The position numbers and the translations under genes are program-made. Under the pieces are notes generated by a model. That model was not told the DNA's origin. It saw nothing but the letters and a program-made list of their open reading frames with translations, and made no database searches. A stretch of DNA of 64,000 nucleotides from Rhodocollybia butyracea (taxonomy: Eukaryota; Basidiomycota; Agaricomycetes; Agaricales; Omphalotaceae), in assembly GCA_015501585.1 (NCBI GenBank), contig JADNRY010000323.1:1-64000 (forward strand), given 5' to 3'. Shown piece by piece: positions 1-13,097 of the stretch (position 1 is its first letter; every line of letters begins with the position of its first letter).

Positions 1-36
1 TGTTGAGATATGTTAGTATGGCAGAAGATATGCACA

Positions 37-90
37 ACATCAGGAAACAGTGAAATGATACGGACTGATACACACAATGAGGCTTTTTCC
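37..90 (+). repeat. Dispersed repeat, copy facing the one at about 50.25 kb
   Basis: Positions 37-59 match the reverse complement of 50246-50268 exactly over 23 bases, and weaker similarity continues for some 25 bases. The surrounding bases are rich in GTATAC-like words. It may be an end of an old MITE; no terminal inverted repeat or target duplication could be defined. Confidence 0.5.
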
Positions 91-784
91 ATGTATAGCG
101 TATACAATCTGTATTGATCTGTATACTTTGCAGGCCAGTATGTACTACGAGTATACCCTGTATCAATTTGTATTTGATGGGGGGGCCTCCGTATATAATT
201 GTACTGCTTCACATTATCGGGCCATTGATCTGTCTACATACAATTTCAGGTGGGCGGGCGCCGGGAACAGGCCACCTTGGCTTGGCCGCTTATTGGAATA
301 TTATTATTATTCAAGTTGGAAGTCGATGCCTGCCCTACACTGCTCACATGATCATGCCATGTCACGTTCATGTTGGTTAAAAATTCTTTCTTCCTTTCAG
401 CCGTCTCCTCAAGGCTTTCTCCCGCTAACACTATCTGAATGGCCTCAACCTCTCAACATCTCACTGTCTAGAGAATCTAATGCTCTCACTGCGCTTCTCA
501 TTTCTTCTTCAAAATTGCTTTGGCTGCTTTCGGTCTTCAAGGTGCCTTTTCAGCACATCAAGAGCTGGCAAGAGCTGGATGATACAGGGTGAATCGGTAC
601 GTCGTTCTTTATATATCTGGTAGTTGTTCTATCTGACAACGTTCCTTTTTCATTCCTGCTTCCGCTTCAGCGCTATATGGTACGTCTCATGTTCTAGCCA
701 TTGTTCTCTCTGACGACGTCAGTATAGTTCTTCGCCTCCCAGTCTGCCTCAATTCCTACCACCTCTTAACTCAGTTAAGTTTTC

Positions 785-965
785 GTTACTTGTCGGTCGT
801 GTTTTCTCGTTGGTCGTGTTTTCTCGTCGGTCGTGTTTTCTTGTTGGTTATATTTCTCGTCACTCGCACTCGTTGCTTGTATTTTCTCGTTAGTCGTGTT
901 TTCTTGTCGGTCATGTTTTCGTTACTCGTCAGCTACGTTTTCGTTGCCATCTCAGTTACATTTTT
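785..965. repeat. Degenerate minisatellite (TCGTGTTTTCTYG-type units)
   Basis: About ten imperfect units of 14-17 bases built around TCGTGTTTTCTCGT/TTGTYGG follow one another. The open frame across it simply reads the repeat (Val/Phe/Leu-rich) and is not taken as a gene. The stretch 90-785 before it shows nothing I recognise. Confidence 0.65.
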
Positions 966-1244
966 GTTAGCTCTGTCTATTATATGAGTTGTCTGTCTCA
1001 GCTATGTATATAGTCCTGTTTATTAGTTACGTTTTTGTTACTCGTATTACTACATTAATGAAAGGCGTATGCTCCCCTTTGTTGGACACGAGTATTCCGT
1101 AAGTAATTGCATGACAACCTGCAGTAAATAGCATGGATTGTGGCAAATCTAACCTGTCCTGACTGAGATGTAGTGCTATGGACAGATATTGTATATGTAC
1201 AGTATGTGAAGTGAGAGTATATGTAGTGTACAAGGTATGCATAT

Positions 1245-1344
1245 TGATACTGTGCACTTAGTGAGGGTATACATACTATACAGAGCGATACAGTATCATA
1301 CATACAGGGGGACCTTTAAACAGCTATACAATAGATACATATGA
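1245..1344 (+). repeat. Dispersed repeat, inverted relative to 48993-49081
   Basis: The word GTGCACTTAGTGA, the following GGTATACA, then a G-run with GGGGGAC and CTATACAAT-GATACATAT appear in the same order on the minus strand at 48993-49081, roughly 80 percent alike with a 12-base gap. With the 37-90/50246-50268 pair it gives two inverted repeat pairs near the two ends of a 50 kb region. From 1345 to about 2840 I see no gene or repeat I can support. Confidence 0.5.
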
Positions 1345-3839
1345 TACGTACAGGGTCATATAAGGGTTATTTTTTCCTGATGAAAATTTGCCTTCACTAT
1401 CTGTGATCCTATTGTTGTTATCTTGTCTCCTTTCTGCAACGCTGCCGCGAGTAGATAATGTGAGTCATTTTCATGGCCTGTATATGATAGCATCTGAGCA
1501 AGAAAATATGGTAACACTACCAAAAACGCACGTCCGTCGAAGGCGATATAGTGTACATCAGAGGAAAGGGGTTTTGATGTCCCCACAACGCCAAGGATAT
1601 GCGCATTTCTATAGATCAATTAATGGACGTGAAGTCTCGGCCGCAACGTCCCCACTTACACCATATGTCGAGAATAACGCAGCGTTTCGTTCCACAGCTG
1701 GACTTGTATATCAGCATATTACTTAGTTGGTAGGCCAGTGAATTACCACCCACTTGCTTTGCTTGGGGACCTTCAAATACCTGAACAATTACCTTTTTCG
1801 CCGCCGTGACCCTTTCCGTTCACATATTTCTTCTTCAGGGTGGATTCGAAGAACCTAGTGGCACAAGTTGAACACAATGATTAAGTAGCACAGGGTTCAA
1901 TGCTCACGACAGGAATTCCATCAAAATAAGTCACTTCTTCAGGCTCACAGGCTTCAGAGGCGCTTTAGACGAAGATAAATGCCTGCATGGGGAACGTACC
2001 TGAGTCCGACCCATAAAAGAACTGGTGAACAGAATGGGCAAAGGTTCCTCTGTTTATGGTAAAGCGATTTGCATTAGCAAACAACGATGATCTATTGGTC
2101 AGTGCTGCTCAGAAGACAAAATATTCAAAATAATTCAATATCATACCCCGCAGTATTCCTTGTCCAAAGCGCAAAACAAGCACAAGAAATAACAAGTGCT
2201 GACAGAAACATGCAAAGACAACCGAGTACCAGTAAAGTACTGACTGATCCAGCATGATCAGATGAGCTATCTCCTTGCCTTGACATGTAGTCTATTTAAT
2301 TCCAAGATGATTACTCCACAAGGGAAGGAAAGAAAGCAGAGATTGTGAAAGATTGGGTAAAAGATGCACGTTGCACTTAGCGCTCTCCCGGCGCTGAGCG
2401 CTTATCTTCAGATACTTTTAACGCTGGCCATACAAGTTTTCGAGACGTCCGAGGACCGATGGGTTGGAGGGAACAAAATGAAGTTTAAGGCAAGTAACTA
2501 CGCCCACAAATGTGAAATGTCAACGTGCATCCTAGCTGAACAAAGGACAAGATTACCTTTGGAATCACGATCCATTGTGTATGCCTGCTTTATTTAGGTT
2601 TGTTACCGCCGCAGGTCACGGTTACCACGGTTCGGAGTGGTCTTCGTTCAATTTTTCCTTTGATCTCTAGTGCACAAAATGGCCTTGAAGAAGAGTCAAA
2701 GACTACCAGTCCGTCTTTCGCATCCTAGCGCAATAAAAGACCACAGTACCTTCTCTCCCAATTCTCAGATCAACCACCCGGGCAACAATCTACTGAAAAT
2801 GGCGCTATGAGGTCCTGCGACGGCTCAGAGCAACCAACCTGATTTGTTCCACTCGCCGTCTTTTCAAAATCCTCCTCTATTTGCTTCACCGAATCCCGGA
2901 GCCGTTCAGTTGCTGCTGAATCACGTCGGTGCCTATCAGGCAGTCTGGAATGAGTCTGGTATCTGCCACAGTAGTAGTACATGCCTCAGCACGACATTCC
3001 CCTCCACCGCTGTCAACCGTTTACGTACCTTTACCACGTCATTCCTGGCTTCAATATCCATGTCACAGCAACAGACGTCGGATTCGATCATGCAAATGTC
3101 GAGGCCATTCCACTGAATACGCCAATACCGTTGAACGCGCTACTTCTCCTTCGGGTGACGCTCAGGCAAGAAAGAGTAAAGCAGGTGTCAGCTATTGTAC
3201 CTCTAGAAGCGCCACGAATATGCCAACATCCTTACCATCCACGTCGCCAATCATCGATCATCCTTGGCTGGACTCTCCCATCGTTCCTGGTTCTCCCTCC
3301 ACATCATTGCTCCTCTCCCTCCCAATGAACGTCGCTATCTTCCGCTTCATCCAAGGTTTCTCCTACCCAACGAGGGTGCTCCTCTTTCTTGTCTTCGTCA
3401 TCCCAGATACATTCGACGACTCCTTCACCGATGCATAAGAAATCAACGATAACACGCTCTATGTCCTCCAATTCCCATTCTCTGTGCATTTCATCGCCTT
3501 TGGCATCTACGCCTGGGCCGGAGCTTAACCTCACCAACGCAGATTCATAGAGATGGATCCACATCTTCACTTTCATTTCCTACGACCTCACTAGCCCAAA
3601 ATTCCACAGCGCTCACTCTTCCTCCCATTGGACACGCCCCATTCAAATTCCTCTCTCCTGGTCAGTATTCTCCCGTTCAACCTATTCATCCTGCTCACTC
3701 TCGAATAGCTCCAGCATCTATAGCGCAATGGCACGATACTGCATTAACTGGAACCGCCCAGCACCCGCAGCGCCCATAGACACACACGGATGCTATCAAA
3801 GTTGCTGGTAAGAAAAGAAAAAGAAAGAGAGATGACAAC

Positions 3840-4567
3840 AACATCGATACCAAGTTGAAGTGCTCTAGTACTTTTTCCTTTTCAGTCCCTACTTTCGACG
3901 CCGGCAGCAGCGCGTCTCCCATACTAATCCGTTCTCGTTCAAACTTGCCAGTATTGCCAATGCGCACAGGTGAGTCCTCAACCAATCCTTTTTTGCATCA
4001 TAGCGTTACTAACAGTAAATTTGGGCGTATGCTTTTTTTAATCGTGCCCAGCCCCGCATCTCACGCATCTCCGACCCTCAAACTCGCCGCCATCCTCAAA
4101 TCGCAATGTCTCCTCCCTCCCTCCCAACCCCTCCCCCGCACCTAGCATCCCTAATTCAACTTACCAACTCCCGCCACGCACAGCAAACCCTCTCCGCCCA
4201 ACGCCTCCGAAATGAACAAAGCACCCGTGAAGCCCTGGAAGCCTGAGAGCGCGCACGCGAGGTTGTGCGCAAAATGGGGTTCGAACATAAATGGTTGGTA
4301 TCGGAGGATTTGGAGAGGTTCGTTAATCCTAATGAATGGCGACATCCCTCCGAGGAGTCGGGTTTTGTCCCTATTGGTGTTACTCTGCCTTTAACGAGGA
4401 AAGAGACGAATTCCGGCCGGGGCCCGCTTAGGATTTGAGGGATTTGATGCGTTTGATGAGTTGGGGTGGATGCGAATGGGGATGCACGATTCCGAGCGAT
4501 GATGCTGTCGGATCTTACAGCGTTTCTCGTCGATGAGCCGACGCTGGATGTAGATATGGATATTTAG
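3840..4567 (+). pseudogene. Decayed gene for an unrecognised hypothetical protein
   Basis: Codon-like reading begins around KKRKRERDD (3815-3845), passes a Ser/Pro-rich stretch, and resumes from an ATG at 4106 with a Pro-rich start. An amphipathic region (SAQRLRNEQSTREALEA) follows, a TGA at 4246-4248, then ERAREVVRKMGFEHKWLV and EDLERFVNPNEWRHP. After a frameshift near 4430 the reading continues as GFEGFDAFDELGWMRMG, and ends near an acidic DEPTLDVDMDI. The in-frame TGA sits in an Arg/Glu-rich context where CGA would fit. I do not recognise the family. Ser/Pro-rich open stretches from 2840 to 3700 may be its 5' part, but no exon model could be closed. Confidence 0.4.
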
Positions 4568-4599
4568 GTGTCGCGATGGAAAGATCTTTGTCTGGTTCG

Positions 4600-5640
4600 T
4601 TCGAGTAAATGACTTATACTTAATGGTATAGGATTTTTAATCTCTTTCCTTCAAAATGTGTATGTATTTCGAACGGTGTTGTACAAGTAGAGTTGCATAG
4701 TTGTATATGTAGAGCCTGTATCCGTACTTTAATGTGTATCGTTTAATTATCATTATTACTGTAGCTGTATCGAATATACACTTGTCCTTTTTCTCGCTTT
4801 TTGATGTGAATTGCGGACCGTATACTACAGACTCTGCAGATGGTGAGTACTGCTGCAGACAGATCTGAGCAAGTTATGAGCCAGGTTTGAACCACCGTGA
4901 CTCGATCATCCTAACAAATCAACCGTGGTCATTAAATGATTGACTCAACCGTGAAGTAGTTTTGGGACAAGGGAGTAGACTTGGATTGGTGCTGCAGGCT
5001 CGAGATGAGATGCGAGGTGATTGTACTCTTCTGACCCAGCTATGTACCACTATGTACGCTCCCTCTACGTATGACTCAAGGAAACATACGAAATCTGCAC
5101 CATCGAGCTCGTTCTATATATGCTGAATCGTCAGTTTCTACGAGTCTATCCGCGATAGTGCTACTCCTACTTAAACTACTACCTTCTGCACTCAAGCTAC
5201 ACACAGCAGGCTCCACCCATTTCCGTCCTTTCTCCTTAGTGTCAGTCTGGCTTCACTACCCCCAGTCAAATCCGCCTGCTCCTGCTGTTCCTTCTCCTCC
5301 TTCTCCTCTGTTACAGAACGGGCTTCCAGCTTGTTCAAGCCATCCAAGACCTGCTGTTGGGTCAGTGGTTCGACACGGGAATCTCTCCAAGACAGAGACT
5401 GCTCTCGTATGTGTTTTGTGTTTGTATCAAGATAAAAATGGCAACTGGATTCAGGACCTGGAATTCAACCGATATTCAAGTACGGTTAGTATAAAATTGT
5501 AAATTATCTTAGGGTCCTCACAGCAGCATACAGATACAGTCGATCTACAAAGCCTGCAGTAAAGTCAATAGGTGATTCAAGTGCCATGTTCATATCCAAT
5601 TCCTCCATGATTAAGGCAAGGAGCTAACAACTTTCCCTTC
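4600..5640. other. Intergenic stretch without a supportable gene
   Basis: The 3' side of the preceding relic is AT-rich. A 143-codon open frame at 5071-5502 starts MTQGNIRNLHH and is Ser/Pro/Leu-rich with no recognisable motif or intron signal; I leave it as a chance ORF. No repeat with defined ends was seen. Confidence 0.4.
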
Positions 5641-5654
5641 AATTGTGCAGATCT

Positions 5655-6180
5655 GATTGATGAGCTGTGAGAAACGCACCTGAAATAGTGCATAAAGTAC
5701 TCCAGACTCAACAAGCAGAAGAAGAATTCCTCCTGCTCTTGTTTTCTTTTGTCCAATTGATTTTACGGCTTTATAATGTATCCTGAAATTTTGGGAGTTT
5801 ATAAATTATGGTCAACTTGAGGCATTAATGAGCACCCGGTTATTACTTGATACTTACCAAGCTCGAAAGGCTATCAGGCCTGTGGCCACCATGTTTACAG
5901 CTAATGACAGTACAATTGTCGCGCAGTCAAGAGCTATCACATGGTCATTAGCTACGTGCTCCCGAGAGTGGGCGGCACCAGCTGCCAGAGAGACAGCTTG
6001 TATTCAGGTTCAGTGAGGCCCATTTCAAATAAATTGATCTCACCTATATTTGCGAGCATAAGAATAAGTAAACCCATTTTCGCAGGTTTGCTATCTATCC
6101 ACACTCCCCGAGCTCTCCAAGCAATCACCATATCAGCAACCATGAGCTGTGTGAAATTGCCAACTTGGTTGGTCAATTAG
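5655..6180 (-). pseudogene. Partial multi-pass membrane protein gene (7TM-like, Agaricomycete type)
   Basis: Read on the minus strand, three exon-like blocks join in phase. The first contains FTQLMVADMVIAWRARGVW and GLLILMLANI (about 6170-6054). It is followed by a GTGAGAT...GGCAG intron and a block with LDCATIVLSLAVNMVATG and LIAFRAW (to about 5860). A GTAAGT...TCAG intron then leads to HYKAVKSIGQKKTRAGG and ILLLLVESGVLYALFQ (to about 5680). The two WR/FRAW turns after a hydrophobic segment and the VESG motif are typical of a large family of fungal integral membrane proteins of unknown role. The first and last transmembrane segments are not found, so the copy seems truncated at both ends. 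Splice sites and reading frame are otherwise intact in this part. Confidence 0.5.
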
Positions 6181-6648
6181 CAGTGCAGTTAAAGCTTTTA
6201 TTCTTACTAGAATATCCTTAATGCTGCTGTGCAGCAATCCCCGACTACAAGATCAAGGCATGTTCTACATCCTTAGTAATGGCCACTATGTAGATTAAAT
6301 CACCATGAGTAACTCACAGGCAAAGTTTGCCTCATCTACTATAGGAAGCATGATTTCACTGAGTACTAAGCGTAACAGATACAATTGTAATCATTAGTTG
6401 CAGTACATGCAAACTTTACTCAGTTAGTAACTTGTACAGTCTCTCACTTCGCAGTGCGAGTGCCAGCCTGCTGCGTGGCAGCTCATCCAAAATATTCACT
6501 TTTCTACCTTCAAGGAACCTGCCAGGCCAGTGCTAATTTGATGTCAGTTATATATCCAGTATGATTGTCCATATTAAGACTAGTAAAACTGGAGGAAATA
6601 TGTCCTACCTGACCTCCAACAATAATCTCTCAACTTCCAAATCATTTG

Positions 6649-6821
6649 CAGTGCTGAAGGCCACGGCTCAAGCCCTGGCTGAAGACTCGGAAAGATCTCA
6701 CCCTGGCCTTGAGGTTTGAGCCCTTCCTGAGCCCTTACCAAGGTCAGGCTGGGCTGGGACTCAGTAGGGCCAGGCTCAGAGGCCTCAAAAGCTCCGAGCC
6801 AGGCTGGCCCGCACATCACTA
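6649..6821. mobile_element. Possible hAT-type terminal fragment
   Basis: The right edge, read inwards on the minus strand, is TAGTGATGTGCGGGCCAGCC. It resembles the ends of the better defined element at 17659-18432 (TAGTGATGGGGAGGGCC), and the inner part is rich in GGCC/CCTGGC words like that element. A degenerate partner may start near 6649, but no target duplication matches. Positions 6180-6649 and 6822-7310 show no supportable gene. Confidence 0.35.
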
Positions 6822-7578
6822 ACTTAGACAAGGTTGAATCTATACATGAAAATAAACCAGGATGAGTACAACAATATCAGTGCATTGTTGTTGCAAACGG
6901 GAAAGGGAAGTAGCGGGAAAAGATCAATGCTTCCATATTCAAATAATCTACCCAGCGCAGTTAAATTCTCAAACATATATATATTCATCCATGTATTCTA
7001 AATATTTGTTCCATTTTTTGTTGATACCAAGTACAGTTAGCTTTCATTAATCAGCTCAATTATTGATGTTCACTATGAAAGACTCGGCACATAACTTGGG
7101 GCAAGAAAACAGAAGATCTAATATCATTTTCCGATCCTTACTAGTATGCCTTGTTGGTTGTATTATCGTGGGGACGTTGTCACTCATGATGGCATGTTGG
7201 CCTTTACCCTTCTCCACTGCTCAATGACCCACTCAAGTTAAAGCTGAAAATTGCATCGCTTGTTCCTAACCCATACGGACTTTTACTGGTGTGCAAAGAA
7301 TTGCAAGCTCCTGTCAATAGGGTTTTAAAGTGCGGTGCACAAACCGTTGGATAACCGACAACCGCACTGCACTGAACCGCGGTGAGGGTAAATAAAGGTT
7401 GCACTGGTTTGTGGTTTGCGGTTCTTGGAAATTGAAGAATTTGCATAACTGATCAAAACCGGTGGTAACCGGTGGTCAACCGGTGCAATTTACATAATGA
7501 AAATAATTTATTAACTGTGTTTTTCAAGCCTGACTTTATGTATTGTAAAGTAGATGTGATCTGGTAATCAAATTTTTA

Positions 7579-7644
7579 ATTGTATACAGCTCACAGGCGC
7601 CCATGTGCCACATTTGATTTGGGCGCCTGTGAGCTGTATACAAT
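7579..7644. mobile_element. Hairpin (foldback) element with perfect 25-bp arms
   Basis: Arms 7579-7603 and 7620-7644 are perfect inverted copies beginning ATTGTATACAGC and ending GGCGCCCA, with a 16-base loop. The ends resemble those of the hairpin at 12754-12817 (TTGTAGACAGC), so both belong to one small MITE family. It lies inside the left subterminal part of the 8.1 kb transposon. No clear target duplication was found. Confidence 0.7.
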
Positions 7645-10600
7645 CAAAATCTTGATGACCGCATCAAATTTACTTTATACTAATGTAAGGATACTGGTTC
7701 ATATCATATGCCCCCGGAGGCTTTGTTGGTTAATGAAGACTCTGAGATGGCGGTTCAAGACTACTATTAGATCATTATCAAGGGTTGTAGTTACACATCA
7801 TTTGTATATATGTGTTTGTCCACAGCCTCCATTGAGCAGCCCAGGACAAATATCCAACAGGCTTATGTCGGCTTATCTCTATTAGGAAGTGGCTATGTAG
7901 ACATGTGAGCTTTCACATCACATTAATGTTAATAGCATTACTCACCATTTGTGCCATTCATGCCGCTGCTCTGTTTGCCCAGCACTAGCTCTTCCCTGCT
8001 CTTCATTCCAGCTACAACCCAAATCTCTTGAATAACCAACCGAGGCATCCTGATGGCCACTAATTTGCTTCTGGTCACCATCTGGCATGGCCTCTCCTTA
8101 GCTCAAGTCTCATGCCAACTTCAATACTACTCAAGAATTTGGGACTTTCTATCTTCTATAGTGCCAAAACTCATAGCTCTTGCACTATCTACTGGTTCAT
8201 GGTTACCTGTACATCTGGATGTTCCTGGATTTCCTTGTAACTGTGGGCAGTCTTAGCTGAGATTAATGATTAATGGGTACTGGATGCTGGGAGCAAAGAT
8301 GTTGATTCTGAACAAGCTACGTATCCTACTTTTGTTACTTTCCCTATCTTTTTACTGTTTGATGTGAAGCGTTTCTTTTGCCAAGCAATTGTGAATTAAT
8401 GGACATTGTTCATCTCTCCCTGCTTACACCAATTCACTAGTATATACATGTACAGTGCATTGCCGTCGACACTTCTAATTATTCTATCTATATACTTTGT
8501 CTCAATACATTATGTGTCCTGTCAAGAACAACAAAGTTTGTGACCCAAATTTGGAAGTTGCCCCTGGTGTCTCGCTTTCTTCAACCACTACGATATCCTT
8601 CCTATAATTATCTTACAGCCAGTAAACATTCCACAACATGTCTTTTGATATTGCAACAGGTTCTGATCTACCAGCTTGCCGCCATGGTGGTGCGCGTGCA
8701 GGTGCAGGACAGCCACGGAAACAAGTCGAAGATCATGCCAAAAAAAAGAAAGAACACAGCTGGGGCACATCTGACTCATCTGCTCATCCACCTACTGCCT
8801 CCTCGCAGGCTACTGATCAATCAAACAATACTGTTACTCCTACTCAGCCTGCTGTATTTTTTGCCCCATGCGTCTCACAGGGAATTTCGCGACCACTGCC
8901 AGAAAATACAGAATGTAAATGATCTTGGTCTGCTCTAGACTTTTAATCTTCAATTCTTCTTTTTCCAGCATCTTCCAGTGGCCATCCAGGAGTCCTTACA
9001 AAAGACAGCTTCCAGCAGCTCACAGGTCAAATGAATGAGGTCTTGGATAATGACGAGTATGCCAATATCAGGATTGAGGAAGGCCGGGTCATCAATGAGA
9101 GTATCTCAGATGAGACTGACAACTCAATGGAGGGAAATGCCAAAGTGGCAGAGGAAGAATCAAAGAGTGCCAAAGCAGCTGAAAATTCTGTCAACTACCA
9201 GAATATACTTGATTACCGGAATGGTCTTGCAAAACAAATTTGCAAGTTATAAAAAAGGCCAATTCTTTGTTTATCCACCTCATCCTGTCTTTGCTCTCCA
9301 TAATGCATCGCGCATGTCATTTTCGCCAGACCCGCTGTGCCTCCAACCTATTTTTGTTTGGCTGCCAGAATATTTACCAGGACGACCAGATTACTACAAG
9401 TGCAAATGTGGGGGACATTTGACAGGTAATGGTAAGCTTTTCTATCTTTTAGATTAATTTTAGATGCTCAAATGAACAGGTTATGCTCATAATCCGATGG
9501 CTCAACGTGTCTGTACCACAACAGGTATAGACTACTATCTATTTACAAACCATTTTGTTTGTGATCTGCGGCGCATGAATAGCCCAGGATGTGGTGCAAA
9601 CTACCAGGGTAGCGATCCACACATCTTGACTCAACTACCTCGATGGGTTCAAGAGGCCTTTCCTGGTATGTTACTATCTTTTGACAGAAATATTAACATA
9701 ATATTTTTATTTCTTTAGCATATCTTACAACTCAAGCAGCAGTTGATAAGTTAGTCATTGATCAAATGAAACCGTGTTTCGCTGGCCGGTTTGGTCCAGA
9801 TCCATTCTCAAAGATGCTCCGGGAGTTACAAATGCTGCAGCATAGTCGACGAGAGTTGATGTATCTCTCCGCTGCAGCATCTTATGGTCTTGCCAGACCT
9901 GATCAAGTCCCTTCATTTCCGGCCTTCGATGATCCTATGAAGTATGCTGGAAGTGCACCATCAACTCATTTTGTCAAGTGCATTTGGACTGATTATCAGA
10001 GCAGAGTAAAAATCTACTTGGATCAAATAATGGCTTCACTCTCTGGGTTCAAACTTGCTGGAGATCACACTTTTTGAGTTTGTCTTACTACTCGCATTTT
10101 TTCACTTAACTAATGTAATTATATTGAACAGATTATGAAAGCCACAGCGCGTTTGAAGTCAGAGCCTATCTTTGCTACACTTTTTTCCTTAGTTAATGAA
10201 TGGGAGGAAATCCGGGCCCAGTTGATGACTCTCACAAAGGGATTTTCAGTTCTTCCGGAAATGTTTAAACAATTCAGTAATGGGTTGAAGGAACATGGTC
10301 ATCCCCCAACATCACTCTACTTCTGTGATAATCCGCCAGGTATGTTTATTACAATTATGTGCTCACTTCATTGATTTTCCATATCTATCCAGCTGAGCGT
10401 GATTTTCATGAGCGTGTGACTGAGTCATTGAAAGACAGGGTCCAACATGTTGCTGTTAACCCATTTCACTGTTTTGCATCATTTGAGATCATGTTTACTG
10501 AAACGGTTGAGTTCTATAGTGACCCTGTTCTTATCAACAATTCCTGTGAAGCAATTCTCAAGCTTCTTGATGCACTTCCTCCCTCCGAGACACTCATAGT

Positions 10601-12448
10601 TGCACTCGCCACATACTCTGATCCTGGGTCTCATGAACTTCTCAGTATACAGCTTTGAACGATAGACAAAATTCTCATTTTTGAAGTAAAACTTCTCCCT
10701 ATACATCCTGACTCTTAAGTCTCATACATATTACACAGATTACTCAAGTTGCATCCAATGATGTTCCCTTGTGCCTCCGAGCACTACTCACATCATCACG
10801 CATCATTAAATGTGGCTATCAGGTCTGCAAATCCATGGTAGACATTGGAGTCAGGTTATCCATGCCCAAACTTGGTGTGATTTCTCATAAACATGACAGG
10901 CCAGTTCTTGACCTTGGAAAACTTGCAAAGGTCAAAGGGACAGTTCAGGATCCAAGTGTTTCATTCTCGTCTCTTGTGCCTGCTATACTGAAGAAAAGAG
11001 TCCTCCTAGTCCTCACCTGAATGGAATAAAACCCTAGCAGCAGAGATTGACTGTGTATGGCAGATGTACTTGTCATTATCTCAGTGTGGTTCTGTGGGCT
11101 TACCGCTTCAACCATCCAAAGTACGGGTAAATCAGCTAGTAACACTTGTCGTTTCACGCAAAGAAATTGCTGAAGGTATCTCAGCCACGATGGTTTCATT
11201 GATGCAGTCACAGATGAGAACGGGACTCAAGTGTGGCTCAATATCACTCCTGCATATTCTCTGATCCAGATCCAAAAAGTCCTTGTTTCCGGAGCTCTTG
11301 TCAAAAAACACTTGCAAACTATTGAATGGATCTTTGAACATGGCACTAAGGCAGTTGTTCAGACTCGCACTTTGTGAACTCAATCTGCTATCCCACCAGT
11401 TCCTTGGGATCCTCTTTCCTCATCGTTCCTTGGTATTCCTGTGCCTTCACCATCTTTTCCCAATACTTCCAAAACAACACTCTTGATTGGTCCTTCTCCT
11501 GATCTCACAAGCATCCAAAATCTCTCAGATGAAGAGGATAGCACAGACACTCAATCAGAGGATGGGTCCAACGATGATCAGGATGTGAGTTTTTCTTATA
11601 GGTTCTGGTTTATCATTAATTTTCTATTAATAGCCTACCAGATTTGATGAAGATAGTGCTGATGAAAACCTAGAGGACCTCTCAGCTAACTCTATTCAAG
11701 ATGCTCGGAGTTTATTAATACAAGGGGATGGGCTGGATTCATCAACATTTCCCTCTCGCGTGTTTGATGATGCATTTCACTTCATGGACCGTCTTCTCAG
11801 AACGCTACCTAAAAAGCACTCAGCCTTCAAGGAGTTTTCTCACCAATTTAGTGAGACTATCTTTATCTGTGATGTTCAAGATACAAAGGCTGTCAAAGCT
11901 GTTCTTGAGGAAAAAGGCATGTCTTGGAATTTTGTAATTCACTCCAGGAAGCCATGGATCAATTGTCATATTCGACGGTATGTCCCAGAACCCTCAAAGC
12001 TGGAAGCAGATCTTGGGAAGCTATTCAATAGCTTCAAGAATGTTGTCTGCAGCACTGACCGCAAGAAGGGACGGGGTCGATTTTTTTCCAAAGAGTCCAT
12101 CAAAGTCTCGGAATCGCTCTTGGAAACTGTTAACCGTGGTTTTCTCTCCGACCTTCCTGGTATCCCACTACACTACATCATTGGCTGGGACTGCGATAAT
12201 TTACCACTCTATTGCACCATTCGAGGAACAAATTCTATTGAAGGAGGAGTTCATATGCTCATCCATTGTATCTTTGGCTCTTTGAGAGCATCACCAGAAC
12301 TAGCCATGTCTCTTCTTAGCAACTGGATTGTGCGTCGAAATCAATGTTTGAGTTATTTTTTATTACTTTACCTGCATACTTAAAGTTACTAGGTCGGGCA
12401 CTTCAATTGTACTGGCAAGAAATGGGTAAATCATTTTGACATTTGGAT

Positions 12449-13097
12449 TAGAGATGTCCACGAGTCCGGATCCAAGTATACTTGGATCCGGAGCACAAGT
12501 ACTTGTGGCCTAAAAGGCCTGACTCGTGGGAAACGGGTCACTGACTCGCAAGTATTACTTGTGGGTCTCACAAGTACTTGTGGATCCGCACACTAATCAA
12601 GTAGTTACAGCTATATTCACAAGTATTTACCATTATTCACTTGCATACAGTGATTGTACAGTGTATAATGCTATTAAAAACCTGTACTTTACTTGTTACA
12701 CTAATTTCATACTATGGTATGAAGTAAAAATGTACTGACAGTTAGGCTTTGGATTGTAGACAGCCTACGGCGATTGGGCGCTAAAATAAGCGCTCAGTCG
12801 CTGTGAGCTGTCTACAACCTCAAACATGTGTGGCAGTACTTGATAAGTACTATAATAAATATGATACTATTAATTACTGTAAGTTTTGATCACCAACAAC
12901 AAATATATGAGTTCATATTGCTTGCACAAGTCACACAAGTACTTGCAAGTCAACCGAAAATTGCAAATGTCTGACTTGTGACCCACGCCTGACCCGTGGG
13001 AAACGGATCCTGGGACCCGCGAGTCACATACTTGCGGGTTTTCCCACGGATCTTACCTGCCAGTACTTGTGAAGACTTGGACTCGTGGACATCTCTA
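12449..13097. mobile_element. hAT-type MITE inserted in the transposase-like gene
   Basis: The ends are perfect 19-bp inverted repeats, TAGAGATGTCCACGAGTCC at 12449-12467 and its complement at 13079-13097. The inner DNA carries many ACAAGTACTTG and GTGGGAAACGG words on both sides, typical of subterminal repeats. The host reading frame is ..HFDIW up to ATTTGGAT (12441-12448) and resumes at TTTTGGAT (13101-13108) with WILDEIVEL, so an 8-bp target is duplicated with one mismatch; three extra A bases lie at the right edge. It encodes nothing recognisable. Confidence 0.8.
12754..12817. mobile_element. Small hairpin element nested in the hAT-type MITE
   Basis: The left arm begins TTGTAGACAGCCTACGGCGA and the right arm, reversed, TTGTAGACAGCTCACAGCGA; the centre is GGGCGCTAAAATAAGCGCTC. 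The arms are imperfect but clearly related to the perfect hairpin at 7579-7644. Confidence 0.6.

Noticed and set aside
785..987. 65-codon hydrophobic ORF
   Set aside because: It translates a degenerate minisatellite; no splice sites or homologous pattern support a gene.
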